Below are positions 1-6,701 of a stretch of 29,459 bases of DNA, piece after piece. The DNA is taken from positions 1-29,459 of IMG/VR virus record IMGVR_UViG_3300041411_000073. One strand, written 5' to 3'. Position numbers and translations under genes: made by a program. The notes beneath the pieces were generated by a model. It saw nothing but the letters and a program-made list of their open reading frames with translations. It was not told the origin of the DNA and ran no database searches. The first letter of the stretch is position 1; each line of letters starts with the position of its first letter. Source of the DNA: a virus.

Positions 1-390
1 CAGGAAAACGGATGGTTGATGGGGAAGGGAAGGCCAAAAGCCGGCTCAGATCTAACGGCCGCTCCGCCGACGGTGAAGAACTACCTGAGCGCTCTGCGAA
101 ACATGTACAAATTCGGCCTGGACATCCGGGACTACAAGACGATGCGAGACATCAGGAACGCCGTAAATGAGGTCAAGGCAGCAAACCGCGTAAAGGCCGA
201 GGTGATGCCTTCATTGGTTGGCGTCCAGATCAGCAAGGATGACATCCTGACCGGCTTCCTCGTTCACGATATATCGGCGGTGATCAAGCACCTGCCTGAC
301 AGTGAGCGCGATGAGTTCGAGGCAAAGCTTCAGCGCCTCCTGTCGCAATACACGAAGAAGGCACCGGCCGAGTTGAAAAAGGCAGCCTGA
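1..390 (+). CDS. hypothetical phage protein, probably 5'-truncated
   Basis: The reading frame is open from the first base of the window, so the gene may begin upstream. Internal starts are TTG at 16 and ATG at 19, neither with a convincing ribosome binding site. The visible part is basic at the N-terminus, has a helical middle (TVKNYLSALRNMYK) and ends in a charged helix and Lys/Ala tail. I do not recognise the family. The middle faintly resembles a helical DNA-binding segment, but that is a guess. A rho-independent terminator follows directly, so this gene ends its transcription unit and is separate from the early operon downstream. Confidence 0.6.
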   Translation, partial: QENGWLMGKGRPKAGSDLTAAPPTVKNYLSALRNMYKFGLDIRDYKTMRDIRNAVNEVKAANRVKAEVMPSLVGVQISKDDILTGFLVHDISAVIKHLPDSERDEFEAKLQRLLSQYTKKAPAELKKAA

Positions 391-402
391 TCAGTCGCGC
401 CA

Positions 403-434
403 AAAGAGCCCAGCCAAGCGCTGGGCTTTTCTTT
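403..434 (+). terminator. rho-independent terminator
   Basis: A perfect 8-bp stem (AGCCCAGC, 407-414, with GCTGGGCT, 420-427) closes a 5-nt loop and is followed by TTTCTTT. It lies 17 bases after the stop at 388-390 and insulates the upstream unit from the promoter at 493. Confidence 0.85.
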
Positions 435-438
435 GCCT

Positions 439-454
439 GAGATTTATCTATCTC
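439..454 (+). promoter_or_regulatory. possible operator (short inverted repeat)
   Basis: GAGAT (439-443) and ATCTC (450-454) form a short inverted repeat around 6 bases, about 40 bases upstream of the -35 box at 493. This could be a repressor half-site pair. Five-base arms occur often by chance, so support is weak. Confidence 0.25.
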
Positions 455-492
455 GCATCCTCACAAGCCTTTAAATATATTTCCAATGCTCG

Positions 493-521
493 TTGACGCA
501 TTATCTGCATATTGATATTGT
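493..521 (+). promoter_or_regulatory. sigma-70 promoter for the early small-gene operon
   Basis: TTGACG (493-498) and TATTGT (516-521) are separated by 17 bases, with a predicted start near 528. An AT-rich tract (TTTAAATATATTT, about 470-482) sits just upstream of the -35 box, like an UP element. It follows a terminator and precedes the first small gene at 556, so it fits an early phage promoter. Confidence 0.65.
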
Positions 522-555
522 CGCCACATCGAAACGAACAACGGAGCAAGACGAG

Positions 556-711
556 ATGACCAACCAACAAGCGCAACTCAAGTCCCTTTGCGAAATGCTG
601 GAAGACTTCAATGCTCGCGGCAAAACTGTAATGGCAGCCAAGACCGAACAGAAGATTCGCGAACTGCAAGAGGCCGCCGAGTCTGAACATGAAGCGCGCA
701 GTGGCTGCTAA
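556..711 (+). CDS. small hypothetical early phage protein (51 aa)
   Basis: Start chosen at ATG 556 because GGAG (543-546) lies upstream at usable distance; the longer reading from 493 would place the promoter inside the gene. The product is a short, charged, mostly helical protein (MTNQQAQLKSLCEMLEDF near the N-terminus, KTEQKIRELQEAAESEHE near the C-terminus), which looks like a coiled coil. No family recognised. It is the first gene of the early cluster and is separated by 65 bases from the next. Confidence 0.55.
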   Translation: MTNQQAQLKSLCEMLEDFNARGKTVMAAKTEQKIRELQEAAESEHEARSGC

Positions 712-776
712 CCAACCCCGCCCACATCAATCCCCTTAACTGGGGCTTTGCCAGTACAACAACCGGGAGAACGACC

Positions 777-923
777 ATGCAAGAACGCAGACGCACCAAA
801 GGCCTACACGTCGCCGACTTCGGAAGCGGTTACCTGCGCTTCGTCGAGCCGCGTGAGATCCGCGAACTCTGGTACATGCTCAGCGAAGAAAACGTGCCGT
901 TCTTGCCGATCCTGTTCCGTTAA
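777..923 (+). CDS. small hypothetical early phage protein (48 aa)
   Basis: ATG at 777 is preceded by GGGAGA at good spacing (766-771) and the frame runs 48 codons to TAA at 921-923. The product starts MQERRRTKGLHVADFGSG and ends VPFLPILFR; the middle (FVEPREIRELWYMLSEE) looks like one amphipathic helix. No family recognised. The overlapping frame at 748-954 has no ribosome binding site and a Ser/Cys/Arg-rich low-quality translation, so this frame is preferred. Confidence 0.6.
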   Translation: MQERRRTKGLHVADFGSGYLRFVEPREIRELWYMLSEENVPFLPILFR

Positions 924-934
924 GGGGAATAACC

Positions 935-1249
935 ATGATGCCGATCTACCTTGAGCAGCGCTTTCATCTGCTGCTGGAGTTTGCCAAAGACGTGAAGCAC
1001 CCGACGGTGGCGCGGGAGAATCTGGCGGCAGCCAAAGAACTGGTGGATACGCTGTTCGCCACCGGGCATCTGGATGCAGTCGAATCCCGGGCCTACCGAA
1101 AACTCTGCACGGCAGCCGGCATCATGGTCGGAACCGCGGAGCTGAAGCGCGCCGCGCACCTCCCAAACGTCAGTGACTGCGCCAACGGCCGCATGCACGA
1201 CGCGCCGAAGAAAGTCGTTACCACTATGCCGGGCGGGTATATCGCCTGA
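935..1249 (+). CDS. hypothetical phage protein (104 aa)
   Basis: ATG 935 (or the adjacent ATG 938) follows the AGGGGA site at 923-928, which overlaps the stop of the previous gene. The product is mainly helical in its first 70 residues (FHLLLEFAKDVKHPTVAREN, AKELVDTLFATGHLDAVE) with a less ordered C-terminus ending VTTMPGGYIA. No family or catalytic motif recognised. Spacing of 11 bases to its neighbour on each side indicates cotranscription. Confidence 0.6.
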   Translation: MMPIYLEQRFHLLLEFAKDVKHPTVARENLAAAKELVDTLFATGHLDAVESRAYRKLCTAAGIMVGTAELKRAAHLPNVSDCANGRMHDAPKKVVTTMPGGYIA

Positions 1250-1261
1250 TTGGAGATTGAG

Positions 1262-1474
1262 ATGAGCGAGTTTCAATTACACGTTCGGAATGGGTCCCGC
1301 CGGCCAGCTGGGGTAAAGAAGGATTCCATAGTTCACGCTCGTGGCGGAGGCCAAGAGATTGTTCAGCGCGCGGATCGTATCGATTGGAGAAATGTATCTT
1401 CGTGGGCATACACAGACAAGCCCGCAACCATAGTTGTCGATTATGCGGCATGCGATGGCGTATGCGACGACTGA
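1262..1474 (+). CDS. hypothetical phage protein (70 aa)
   Basis: ATG 1262 was chosen over TTG 1250 because GGAGATTGAG lies directly upstream at proper spacing. The product begins MSEFQLHVRNGSRR and ends VVDYAACDGVCDD, with a Cys pair near the end. No family recognised. It lies 12 bases after the previous stop. Confidence 0.5.
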   Translation: MSEFQLHVRNGSRRPAGVKKDSIVHARGGGQEIVQRADRIDWRNVSSWAYTDKPATIVVDYAACDGVCDD

Positions 1475-1510
1475 TGCGCACCGACTAACCCCGCCACTCT
1501 GGAAGCGACC

Positions 1511-1735
1511 ATGAAGACCCAAGCCAAACGCTGCACCCGCAAGGAACTTGCCTATCTGTCGCACTGGCGGCTAAACGGCTACATGCTGACGATCGATGAG
1601 CCGATTCCGTTAAGCGCGCTGACGGCGCCGACAAAGGACGAGCCTCGGGCATCGTGGCTGCTTGGGATCGTGGTCATCATCGCGGCGCTGACTCTGTTCG
1701 GCGCCTGGTTTGGCAAAGCTGCGGGGATTTACTGA
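1511..1735 (+). CDS. small membrane protein (74 aa)
   Basis: ATG 1511 follows GGAAG at 1501-1505. The basic N-terminal half (MKTQAKRCTRKELAYLSHW) is followed by one clear transmembrane helix near residues 48-67 (ASWLLGIVVIIAALTLFGAW) and a few C-terminal residues. This predicts a single-pass inner-membrane protein with its N-terminus in the cytoplasm. Function unknown; small early membrane proteins of phages are often host-takeover or exclusion factors, but nothing here shows that. Its TGA shares one base with the next ATG. Confidence 0.6.
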   Translation: MKTQAKRCTRKELAYLSHWRLNGYMLTIDEPIPLSALTAPTKDEPRASWLLGIVVIIAALTLFGAWFGKAAGIY

Positions 1736-2046
1736 TGAGTATTGAATACTGGCGAATCTGCCTAGAAGAGATTCTTGGCGATCACGGCGTTGAAGCCACG
1801 AGCGAGCAGATCGAGGCGATGGCAAAGGACTTCGAATCATGCGCAAGCGTACAGGGCGACTACTCAGCGCCGGTTGAAAACCCAGCCGTGCGTGAAGCTG
1901 CTGAGCTGAGCCGCAAGCTAAAAATCGAGCAGGCTAAAGTCTTCTGCGTGACCTGCAAGGGTACTGGTCGGCTGATCGAAATCATCAGCTCAAGCCATTA
2001 CAGCGACTCGGACTGCTGGAAGTGTCGCGGGGCCGGGAAATTATGA
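1735..2046 (+). CDS. small protein with DnaJ-like CxxCxGxG zinc motifs (103 aa)
   Basis: Start at ATG 1735 overlaps the upstream TGA (translational coupling); the longer frame from 1654 would run deep into the membrane-protein gene. The N-terminal 65 residues are helical and acidic. The C-terminal part carries two CxxCxGxG-type motifs, C71/C74 (CVTCKGTG) and C94/C97 (CWKCRGAG), as in one half of the DnaJ cysteine-rich zinc domain. It probably binds one zinc ion. There is no J-domain, so it is not a full co-chaperone. Such minimal proteins are common in phages and uncharacterised. Confidence 0.6.
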   Translation: MSIEYWRICLEEILGDHGVEATSEQIEAMAKDFESCASVQGDYSAPVENPAVREAAELSRKLKIEQAKVFCVTCKGTGRLIEIISSSHYSDSDCWKCRGAGKL

Positions 2047-2219
2047 AACCACGCAACCGCATCTACATCGGAGGCCCGCCCCTTGATCCGCCCGAAGACC
2101 TCGTAATGGTCAATTGTACCGAGTGCCACAAGAGCGCCTATTCGGCTGAGTGGTTTTCTAACCACGGTGATTGCCCGAGATGCGGAAAGCCGTATGCAGG
2201 GAAACAGAGTGAGGATTGA
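2043..2219 (+). CDS. small zinc-ribbon protein (58 aa)
   Basis: ATG 2043 overlaps the stop of the previous gene by 4 bases. Four cysteines in two knuckles, C25/C28 (CTEC) and C44/C47 (CPRC), spaced 15 residues apart, predict a zinc ribbon filling most of the protein after a Pro-rich N-terminus. No enzymatic motif. It belongs to a run of small Cys-rich proteins in this operon; nucleic-acid or protein binding is likely but not shown. Confidence 0.6.
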   Translation: MKPRNRIYIGGPPLDPPEDLVMVNCTECHKSAYSAEWFSNHGDCPRCGKPYAGKQSED

Positions 2220-2220
2220 T

Positions 2221-2382
2221 ATGAGCGAGCCAGACGAGCAGCACGAATCAGAACATGAATGCCAAGGCTGCGGCATGCAATTCAACGGCTTCGGCACCCT
2301 GTCGCACCACACGGCGCGCTGCCAGAGAGCGTTGCTGCTTGATAGTGATGACGCTCGCGAGCTTGACGAGGTCTCCGAATGA
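2221..2382 (+). CDS. small C2HC zinc-finger-like protein (53 aa)
   Basis: ATG 2221 follows the GAGG of the preceding gene's end. The sequence contains C14/C17 (CQGC), a hydrophobic core F21/F24/L27, then H29/H30 and C34, matching a C2H2-type finger with Cys as the last ligand. The C-terminal 18 residues are acidic (DSDDARELDEVSE). Likely a single zinc finger; role unknown. ATGA overlap with the next tiny ORF. Confidence 0.55.
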   Translation: MSEPDEQHESEHECQGCGMQFNGFGTLSHHTARCQRALLLDSDDARELDEVSE

Positions 2383-2453
2383 CCCTGGCTGCCTGCTGGA
2401 TTCTCGCATCAATAACTGCGGCCGCGCTGACGTGCCGCCTGTTTCATAACTGA
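2379..2453 (+). CDS. possible 24-aa hydrophobic peptide
   Basis: ATG 2379 overlaps the TGA of the upstream gene and has GAGGT (2368-2372) six bases away. It encodes 24 residues, almost all hydrophobic (MTLAACWILASITAAALTC, then RLFHN), enough for one membrane helix. Coupling and ribosome site favour translation. The size means it could also be chance. Confidence 0.4.
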   Translation: MTLAACWILASITAAALTCRLFHN

Positions 2454-2470
2454 CTATCGGAGGTTTGAAA

Positions 2471-3010
2471 ATGAGTGAAGTGAAGCGATACAGCGGCAGT
2501 CATAACGATAACGGCCACTATGAAGACTCAGAGGGGCAATGGGTAAGGCTGGATGATCATCAGGCAACCGAGGCTGCGCTGCGGGAAGAGCTGGCCACGG
2601 CCAAGCGCAGCGAACACAACTCTGAAGTTGCGTACAAGGCTGCAATCGAAAAGCAGGAAGAGTTGCGGGAAGAGTTGACCGAACTGGAAGATGAGTTCGA
2701 TACGCTGGAACACAGCAACATCAGTCTGAAATTATCACTTCAAGCCGCCGAGCAGCGGAATGCGATCCTTACGGCAGGGTTGAAGGAAATAATCACGCGG
2801 TGCAACGCTGGGTGGTCGTGTCATGCGATTGAGCTGACGGCTGAAGAAGCATTGGAAGACGCCGCACTCAAACCAACCGAATCGGCACGTTGCAGTAACT
2901 GCGATAGAGCAACTGTCGAGCAGTGCGATGACGCTGGTTGCGGCTTTCTTGGCTCGGGCAACGGTGCGCCGACAGATACAAAACCCACCGAATCGGGAGC
3001 AGGCGTATGA
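2471..3010 (+). CDS. coiled-coil phage protein with C-terminal Cys cluster (179 aa)
   Basis: ATG 2471 has an excellent GGAGG at 2459-2463; TTG 2465 is rejected. The first 35 residues are polar, followed by a long charged coiled coil from about residue 37 to 100 (heptads rich in Glu, Leu and Lys). After a short loop come four cysteines C141, C144, C152 and C157 (CSNC then CDDAGC) that could bind zinc, and a disordered Pro/Thr tail. The arrangement resembles Ead/Ea22-type accessory proteins of lambdoid phages, but I cannot assign the family from sequence alone. Confidence 0.55.
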   Translation: MSEVKRYSGSHNDNGHYEDSEGQWVRLDDHQATEAALREELATAKRSEHNSEVAYKAAIEKQEELREELTELEDEFDTLEHSNISLKLSLQAAEQRNAILTAGLKEIITRCNAGWSCHAIELTAEEALEDAALKPTESARCSNCDRATVEQCDDAGCGFLGSGNGAPTDTKPTESGAGV

Positions 3011-3198
3011 ATGATCTGCCAATGCCAGCGGCGCGTATCCGCCCGGATGGTTCAAGAGTTTCTGTAGCGGATTCACCTTACGAGGAGGGCATGTACTTCG
3101 GGACTGTTGGTCTTCCAGAGTCAGATAACCCTTATCCGCGCACCGACAAAATGTCACGCAAGCTGTTCAGTAAGGGCTGGAAGGATTCTAAAAAATGA
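3007..3198 (+). CDS. small hypothetical phage protein (63 aa)
   Basis: ATG 3007 overlaps the previous TGA; GGGAG upstream. The product (MNDLPMPAARIRPDGSRVSV, later MSRKLFSKGWKDSKK) is Pro-rich then basic at the end. No domain recognised. Coupled at both ends (ATGA at 3195-3198). Confidence 0.5.
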   Translation: MNDLPMPAARIRPDGSRVSVADSPYEEGMYFGTVGLPESDNPYPRTDKMSRKLFSKGWKDSKK

Positions 3199-3293
3199 CA
3201 AAGTGTCCGAAGTGCGGTACGTCGCCATTCCAACATTGGAATTTTGGCCTGATGCACAAGTGTCATATCTGCAACACGGCTTGGAGAGGGTGA
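3195..3293 (+). CDS. 32-aa zinc-ribbon microprotein
   Basis: ATG 3195 overlaps the upstream TGA and has AAGGA at 3181-3185. The 32 residues hold two Cys knuckles, C4/C7 (CPKCG) and C23/C26 (CHIC), with aromatic residues between them (FQHWNFG), a complete minimal zinc ribbon. The longer frame starting at 3107 reads through this region in another frame, but has no coupling or ribosome binding site; the real downstream gene starts at 3299. Confidence 0.6.
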   Translation: MTKCPKCGTSPFQHWNFGLMHKCHICNTAWRG

Positions 3294-3298
3294 AGCGA

Positions 3299-3967
3299 AT
3301 GAGCAGTAAAATTGTAGTTTTGCAGCATGAACTGGTAGATAGAGTCATAAATGCTCTCGACGACGAAGGCTGGCACAAGCTGTCGCAGGAAGTCCTCGAC
3401 GCTATCGCCGCCCCTGTCGTCGAGCGCCAGCCTAATCCTGAGCCTGAAGCCTTCATGTATCAGCACGAAGAAACCGGCGTTATCGGGTTCGTTGATTTGC
3501 AACAAGTCGAATGGGGGTTTGAAAAGAACAACCCGCGCTTGCACCTGATATGCCCGCTGTTTCGCGCCCCGCCCGAACTCGCCGAACTGCAAGCCCCAAC
3601 GAATGGCGCGCTTATCAAGGATCTGACTGAGGTCATTGCCCAGCAGGCAGCAGAAATCGAGCGGCTTAAGGGTGGGCAGGGGGAGCCGGTGCTACAGGCC
3701 CGCGAGATCACAGGAGAGCCAGCAACATGGGAGGATATGGACGACTTCACGTTTAGTGTCTGCCGCACTGACAGCCACATGTATGAAACTCGAATCCTTT
3801 ACCGCCAACCAGTCTCGCAGCCCGCGCCGGTAGCGGTGCTTGGTCTTGACGTATTTAAGGCCCTCGAAAAAGTCCGTGGCGCACCAGTCCTGACGACAAA
3901 CCAATGCTATGACCTGGCTCGCGAGTTGAACGCCTGCCTCGACAAGGTCAAGGAGCTTAATCAATGA
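3299..3967 (+). CDS. hypothetical phage accessory protein (222 aa)
   Basis: ATG 3299 was chosen because GGAGAGGG precedes it and the upstream in-frame extension to 3107 would overlap two other genes. The N-terminus is helical (MSSKIVVLQHELVDRVINAL), a central coiled-coil segment (ALIKDLTEVIAQQAAEIERL) follows, and Pro/Ala-rich linkers (PVSQPAPVAVLG) join a C-terminal helical part (NQCYDLARELNACLDKVKEL). Such mosaics of short conserved blocks separated by low-complexity linkers are typical of Ead/Ea22-like phage proteins. Function unknown. ATGA overlap with the next gene. Confidence 0.55.
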   Translation: MSSKIVVLQHELVDRVINALDDEGWHKLSQEVLDAIAAPVVERQPNPEPEAFMYQHEETGVIGFVDLQQVEWGFEKNNPRLHLICPLFRAPPELAELQAPTNGALIKDLTEVIAQQAAEIERLKGGQGEPVLQAREITGEPATWEDMDDFTFSVCRTDSHMYETRILYRQPVSQPAPVAVLGLDVFKALEKVRGAPVLTTNQCYDLARELNACLDKVKELNQ

Positions 3968-4164
3968 GCGAGCGCATTACCTGGCAGTCAACACCGCACG
4001 AAAACTACTACCTGCTGACCTGCAAGCGCGGCGACCTTGAGCTGTTCGAAATCATCGAGCGCCTGCGCTGGGCTCGCGCAATTGATCGCGTGATGCTGTT
4101 CAAGCGCGCCATCGAAACCATGACTCGCACCATGCACAACGTTATTTCTGCTGGAATCGAATAA
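3964..4164 (+). CDS. small hypothetical phage protein (66 aa)
   Basis: ATG 3964 overlaps the previous stop. The product starts MSERITWQSTPHENYYLLTC and is otherwise a pair of basic amphipathic helices (ELFEIIERLRWARAIDRVML). No family recognised. It is the last gene of the early operon before the regulatory gap at 4165-4242. Confidence 0.55.
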   Translation: MSERITWQSTPHENYYLLTCKRGDLELFEIIERLRWARAIDRVMLFKRAIETMTRTMHNVISAGIE

Positions 4165-4167
4165 AAC

Positions 4168-4198
4168 AATTGCCATCATTCGTGGTGGCAATTATAGT
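4168..4198 (+). promoter_or_regulatory. promoter overlapping an inverted-repeat operator
   Basis: TTGCCA (4170-4175) and TATAGT (4193-4198) are spaced 17 bases apart, a good sigma-70 promoter. The same segment is an inverted repeat: AATTGCCA (4168-4175) with TGGCAATT (4186-4193), extendable inward by a T-G and a C-G pair to a 10-bp arm with a 6-base centre. A regulator bound here would cover the -35 box and spacer, so the recombination operon is probably repressible. Read as RNA the same arms would form a hairpin, but there is no U-run, so a terminator is less likely. Confidence 0.6.
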
Positions 4199-4207
4199 GG
4201 CAACGCA

Positions 4208-4222
4208 GCGCCAATCCGGCGC
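4208..4222 (+). promoter_or_regulatory. leader hairpin near the predicted transcript 5' end
   Basis: GCGCC (4208-4212) and GGCGC (4218-4222) can form a 5-bp hairpin. If transcription starts near 4205 it lies at the extreme 5' end, upstream of the ribosome site GGGGA (4231-4235), and could protect the mRNA. Short arms make this tentative. Confidence 0.3.
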
Positions 4223-4242
4223 CTGATAATGGGGATTATCGA

Positions 4243-5310
4243 ATGACCAGCAAGACAGAAATCGCAACAGTTCCGACCAAGGAAAACGCCCTGGCCGTGT
4301 TCAGTGCTGCGCAAGGCCTCGATCCATACCTGGCGCATATCCGTGAAGAGATCGATGGATTCATTCCTGATATCACCACCAAGAAAGGCCGAGAGGCTAT
4401 CGCCTCGATCGCGCACAAGGTCGCCCGCTCAAAAACCGCGCTGGACGATGTCGGCAAAAAGCTGGTTGCCGACCTGAAGGAAGTCCCGAAGCTGATAGAC
4501 GCCGAGCGCAAACGCATGCGTGACCTGCTAGACGCTTGGAAGGACGAGGTTCGCAAGCCCCTGGACGACTGGCAGGCAGCAGAAGACGCCCGAGTTGACA
4601 AACTCCAAAACGGCATTGATTGGTTCAAGCTTCGCACCAACGAAAACACCGACCTTGATGCTGAAGAGCTGAAGACTTCGCTCGCTAAGGTTCAAAGCAT
4701 CGTCGTCGGTGAGAAGTGGGAAGAGTTCGAAGCCGAAGCCCATCGCGCCAAAGCTGCCGCCATTGAATCGCTGGCCGCGCAACTGGCCAAGCGTGAGAAG
4801 CAAGACGCAGAGCAGGCCGAACTTGCAAAGCTGCGCGCCGAATCCGAAGCTCGCGAGCAGAAAGACCGTGAAGAGCGCATTGCCCGTGAAGCCGCTGATA
4901 AGGCGCGCACTGAAGCTGAAGAGAAGGCCCAGCGCGAGCGCGACGAACAGGCGCAAAAGGCTCTTGATGAAAAGAACGCCGCCGAACGCCGAGAACTGGA
5001 TCTGAAGCTGCAGGCTGAGAAGGCCGAACGCGAAAAGCTGGAAGCCAACCAGCGCGCCGAGCAGGCCGAGCGCGATTCCGCTGCCAAGGCTGAGGCCGCT
5101 GCACAGGCCGAGCGCGAGCGCCAGGCGGATGAAAAGGCAGAGATTGAGCGCCAGGCAAAAGAACGCCAGGCCGATGTCGAGCACAAATCGAAAGTCCTCA
5201 AGGCCGCCAAAGATGCCTTCATTGGCATGAACATCAGCGAAGAGCTGGCCAAGGCCATCGTCCTGAAGATCGCCCGCGGCGAAGTACCGAGCGTCACCAT
5301 TTCCTTCTGA
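4243..5310 (+). CDS. large coiled-coil protein of the recombination module (355 aa)
   Basis: ATG 4243 has GGGGA seven bases upstream. Residues 1-150 form a helical N-terminal region (ITTKKGREAIASIAHKVARS is characteristic). Residues about 160-325 are an extreme Ala/Glu/Lys/Arg coiled coil with repeated AERE/QAER blocks, TolA-like in composition. A short globular end (FIGMNISEELAKAIVLKIAR) closes the protein. Phage proteins with this layout often sit directly upstream of ERF or RecT annealases; their role is not established. The gene lies 10 bases before the ERF gene and follows a promoter, so it probably heads the operon. Confidence 0.7.
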   Translation: MTSKTEIATVPTKENALAVFSAAQGLDPYLAHIREEIDGFIPDITTKKGREAIASIAHKVARSKTALDDVGKKLVADLKEVPKLIDAERKRMRDLLDAWKDEVRKPLDDWQAAEDARVDKLQNGIDWFKLRTNENTDLDAEELKTSLAKVQSIVVGEKWEEFEAEAHRAKAAAIESLAAQLAKREKQDAEQAELAKLRAESEAREQKDREERIAREAADKARTEAEEKAQRERDEQAQKALDEKNAAERRELDLKLQAEKAEREKLEANQRAEQAERDSAAKAEAAAQAERERQADEKAEIERQAKERQADVEHKSKVLKAAKDAFIGMNISEELAKAIVLKIARGEVPSVTISF

Positions 5311-5320
5311 GTAACTGACA

Positions 5321-6082
5321 ATGACCCAAGAAATCATCATGCCGGAAGAGCGGCACCAATCCATCGCGATCCAGCAACCAGGGCAAGAAGTCAGCATGCT
5401 ATCGACCATCAGCCGGCTGGCCCTCGATCCGCGCTGCGACATGGACAAGCTGGAACGCCTGATCGCGCTGCAGGATCGGATGGAAGCCAAGAGCGCGCTG
5501 GAGGCCTTCAACGCAGCGTTTGCCGAAATGCAATGTGAAATGCCGTCGGTGGAGAAGCGCACGCAGAACACGCACACGAAAAAGATGTATGCCGACCTTG
5601 ACGACATCAATTATGCGGTGCGCCCGATCATGGCCAAGTTCGGTTTTGGCGTGTCTTTCAAGGTAAAAAACAACGACGGCGCCGTAAAGATCATCGGGAT
5701 TCTGATGCACAAGGCCGGGCACCGCGAAGAAACCGAAATGATTTTGCCTCTAGATAAAGGCGCCCAGCGCAGCGCTGTCCAGGAAGTTGGGTCGACCACC
5801 ACCTACGGCAAACGGTACGTCATGTGCGCCCTTCTGAACATCACCAGCGGCGACGACAACGACAACGATGGATACAAGGCGCCGACCGATCCGCTGATCA
5901 CGCCTGCTCAGGCCCGCCAGGTTCAGGGGCTTTTGGACAAGTGCAGCGAAGCGGTTCACGCCAACTTCGAAAAGATGTACGGCGACCCGGGCCAGATTGC
6001 GAAGTCAGCATTTGACGGCGTGGTGGCCGGCCTCAACAACTCAATTTCAAAAGCGGCAAAGGCCGCACAGGGGAACGCATAA
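5321..6082 (+). CDS. erf: ERF-family single-strand annealing protein (253 aa)
   Basis: The protein matches the ERF superfamily (P22 Erf), which anneals complementary single strands during phage recombination and genome circularisation. Family features are the N-terminal helical segment with FNAAFAEMQCEMPSV, the RPIMAKFGFGVSF block, and the hallmark TTYGKRYVMCALLNI at about residues 160-174, followed by an acidic DDNDND stretch. The C-terminal about 65 residues are a linker and a helical tail, probably for SSB or partner contact. It overlaps the exonuclease start by one base, so annealase and exonuclease form a two-component recombinase like lambda Bet/Exo. Confidence 0.88.
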   Translation: MTQEIIMPEERHQSIAIQQPGQEVSMLSTISRLALDPRCDMDKLERLIALQDRMEAKSALEAFNAAFAEMQCEMPSVEKRTQNTHTKKMYADLDDINYAVRPIMAKFGFGVSFKVKNNDGAVKIIGILMHKAGHREETEMILPLDKGAQRSAVQEVGSTTTYGKRYVMCALLNITSGDDNDNDGYKAPTDPLITPAQARQVQGLLDKCSEAVHANFEKMYGDPGQIAKSAFDGVVAGLNNSISKAAKAAQGNA

Positions 6083-6699
6083 TGGGCATGCAAATCATCC
6101 GTGACTTAGAACAAGGATCGCCCGAGTGGCACGCGCTGCGCACTGGCATTGTGACCATGTCCGAAATCAGCAGCTTGCTGGTAGACGGCAAAGGTGTCGA
6201 AGGCTTTGGTGTAGGAGCAATCACCTACATGAACATCCTGATTGGCGAGCGCATCACTGGCGAATCGGCGGATGCATTTGAAGGAAACAAGCATACCGAG
6301 CGCGGCCACGAGCTGGAGCCGAAGGCACGCGCCCTGTACCTGGCGCAAACTGATCTTGAGTGTGATCAGGTGGCGATCATCCTCAATCACGGCTGTGGTT
6401 ACAGTCCTGACTCGCTCGTAGGCCCGAAAGGACTCAACGAGATCAAGACAAAACTCCCGAAGTTTCAGGTCGACATCATCCTTTCCGATGAAGTTCCAAA
6501 GGAACACGTTGCCCAGTGCCAGGGCGGTTTATGGCTTTCAGATCGGGACTGGATCGACTTCATCAGCTATTGCCCGGGCATGCCGCTGTTCATCAAGCGC
6601 ATGGAGCGTGATGAAAAGATGATCCGCAAGATGCAAGAGCGCGTGAAAACCTTCTACGAGATCCTTGAAGATCGCATGAATCGCGTGCTGGGTATCTGA
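6082..6699 (+). CDS. YqaJ/lambda-exonuclease family 5'-3' exonuclease (205 aa)
   Basis: YqaJ-type recombinases resect double-stranded ends to supply single strands for the annealase. Visible family motifs are QGSPEWHALR (about residues 11-20), ERGHELEPKAR (73-83), D110 in SPDSLVG, and E120-I-K122, giving the D-(n)-ExK nuclease centre. AQCQGGLWLSDRDWIDF is the conserved motif that follows. Length (205 aa) is typical of phage members. ATG 6082 overlaps the TAA of erf; ATG 6088 is a possible alternative. All key catalytic residues are present, so it should be active. Confidence 0.88.
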   Translation: MGMQIIRDLEQGSPEWHALRTGIVTMSEISSLLVDGKGVEGFGVGAITYMNILIGERITGESADAFEGNKHTERGHELEPKARALYLAQTDLECDQVAIILNHGCGYSPDSLVGPKGLNEIKTKLPKFQVDIILSDEVPKEHVAQCQGGLWLSDRDWIDFISYCPGMPLFIKRMERDEKMIRKMQERVKTFYEILEDRMNRVLGI

Positions 6700-6701
6700 T
6701 C

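Noticed and set aside
748-954. 68-codon plus-strand frame
   Set aside because: Ser/Cys/Arg-rich translation without ribosome site, overlapping better-supported frames at 777 and 935.
3107-3298. N-terminal extension of the gene at 3299
   Set aside because: The extension overlaps two coupled genes (3007-3198 and 3195-3293) and has no ribosome site; ATG 3299 has GGAGAGGG.
4169-4193. Hairpin before 4243 as a rho-independent terminator
   Set aside because: No U-run follows; the arms coincide with promoter boxes, so an operator is the better reading.
4850-5170. Tandem DNA repeat within the coiled-coil gene
   Set aside because: The similarity is codon-level repetition of Ala/Glu/Arg/Gln heptads without constant unit length; not a true tandem repeat.
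4528-5610. 360-codon minus-strand frame with a hydrophobic, Leu/Phe/Gly-rich translation
   Set aside because: It is the complement of the Glu/Lys/Ala coiled-coil gene; the apparent hydrophobicity comes from reading GAG/AAG/GCC codons backwards.
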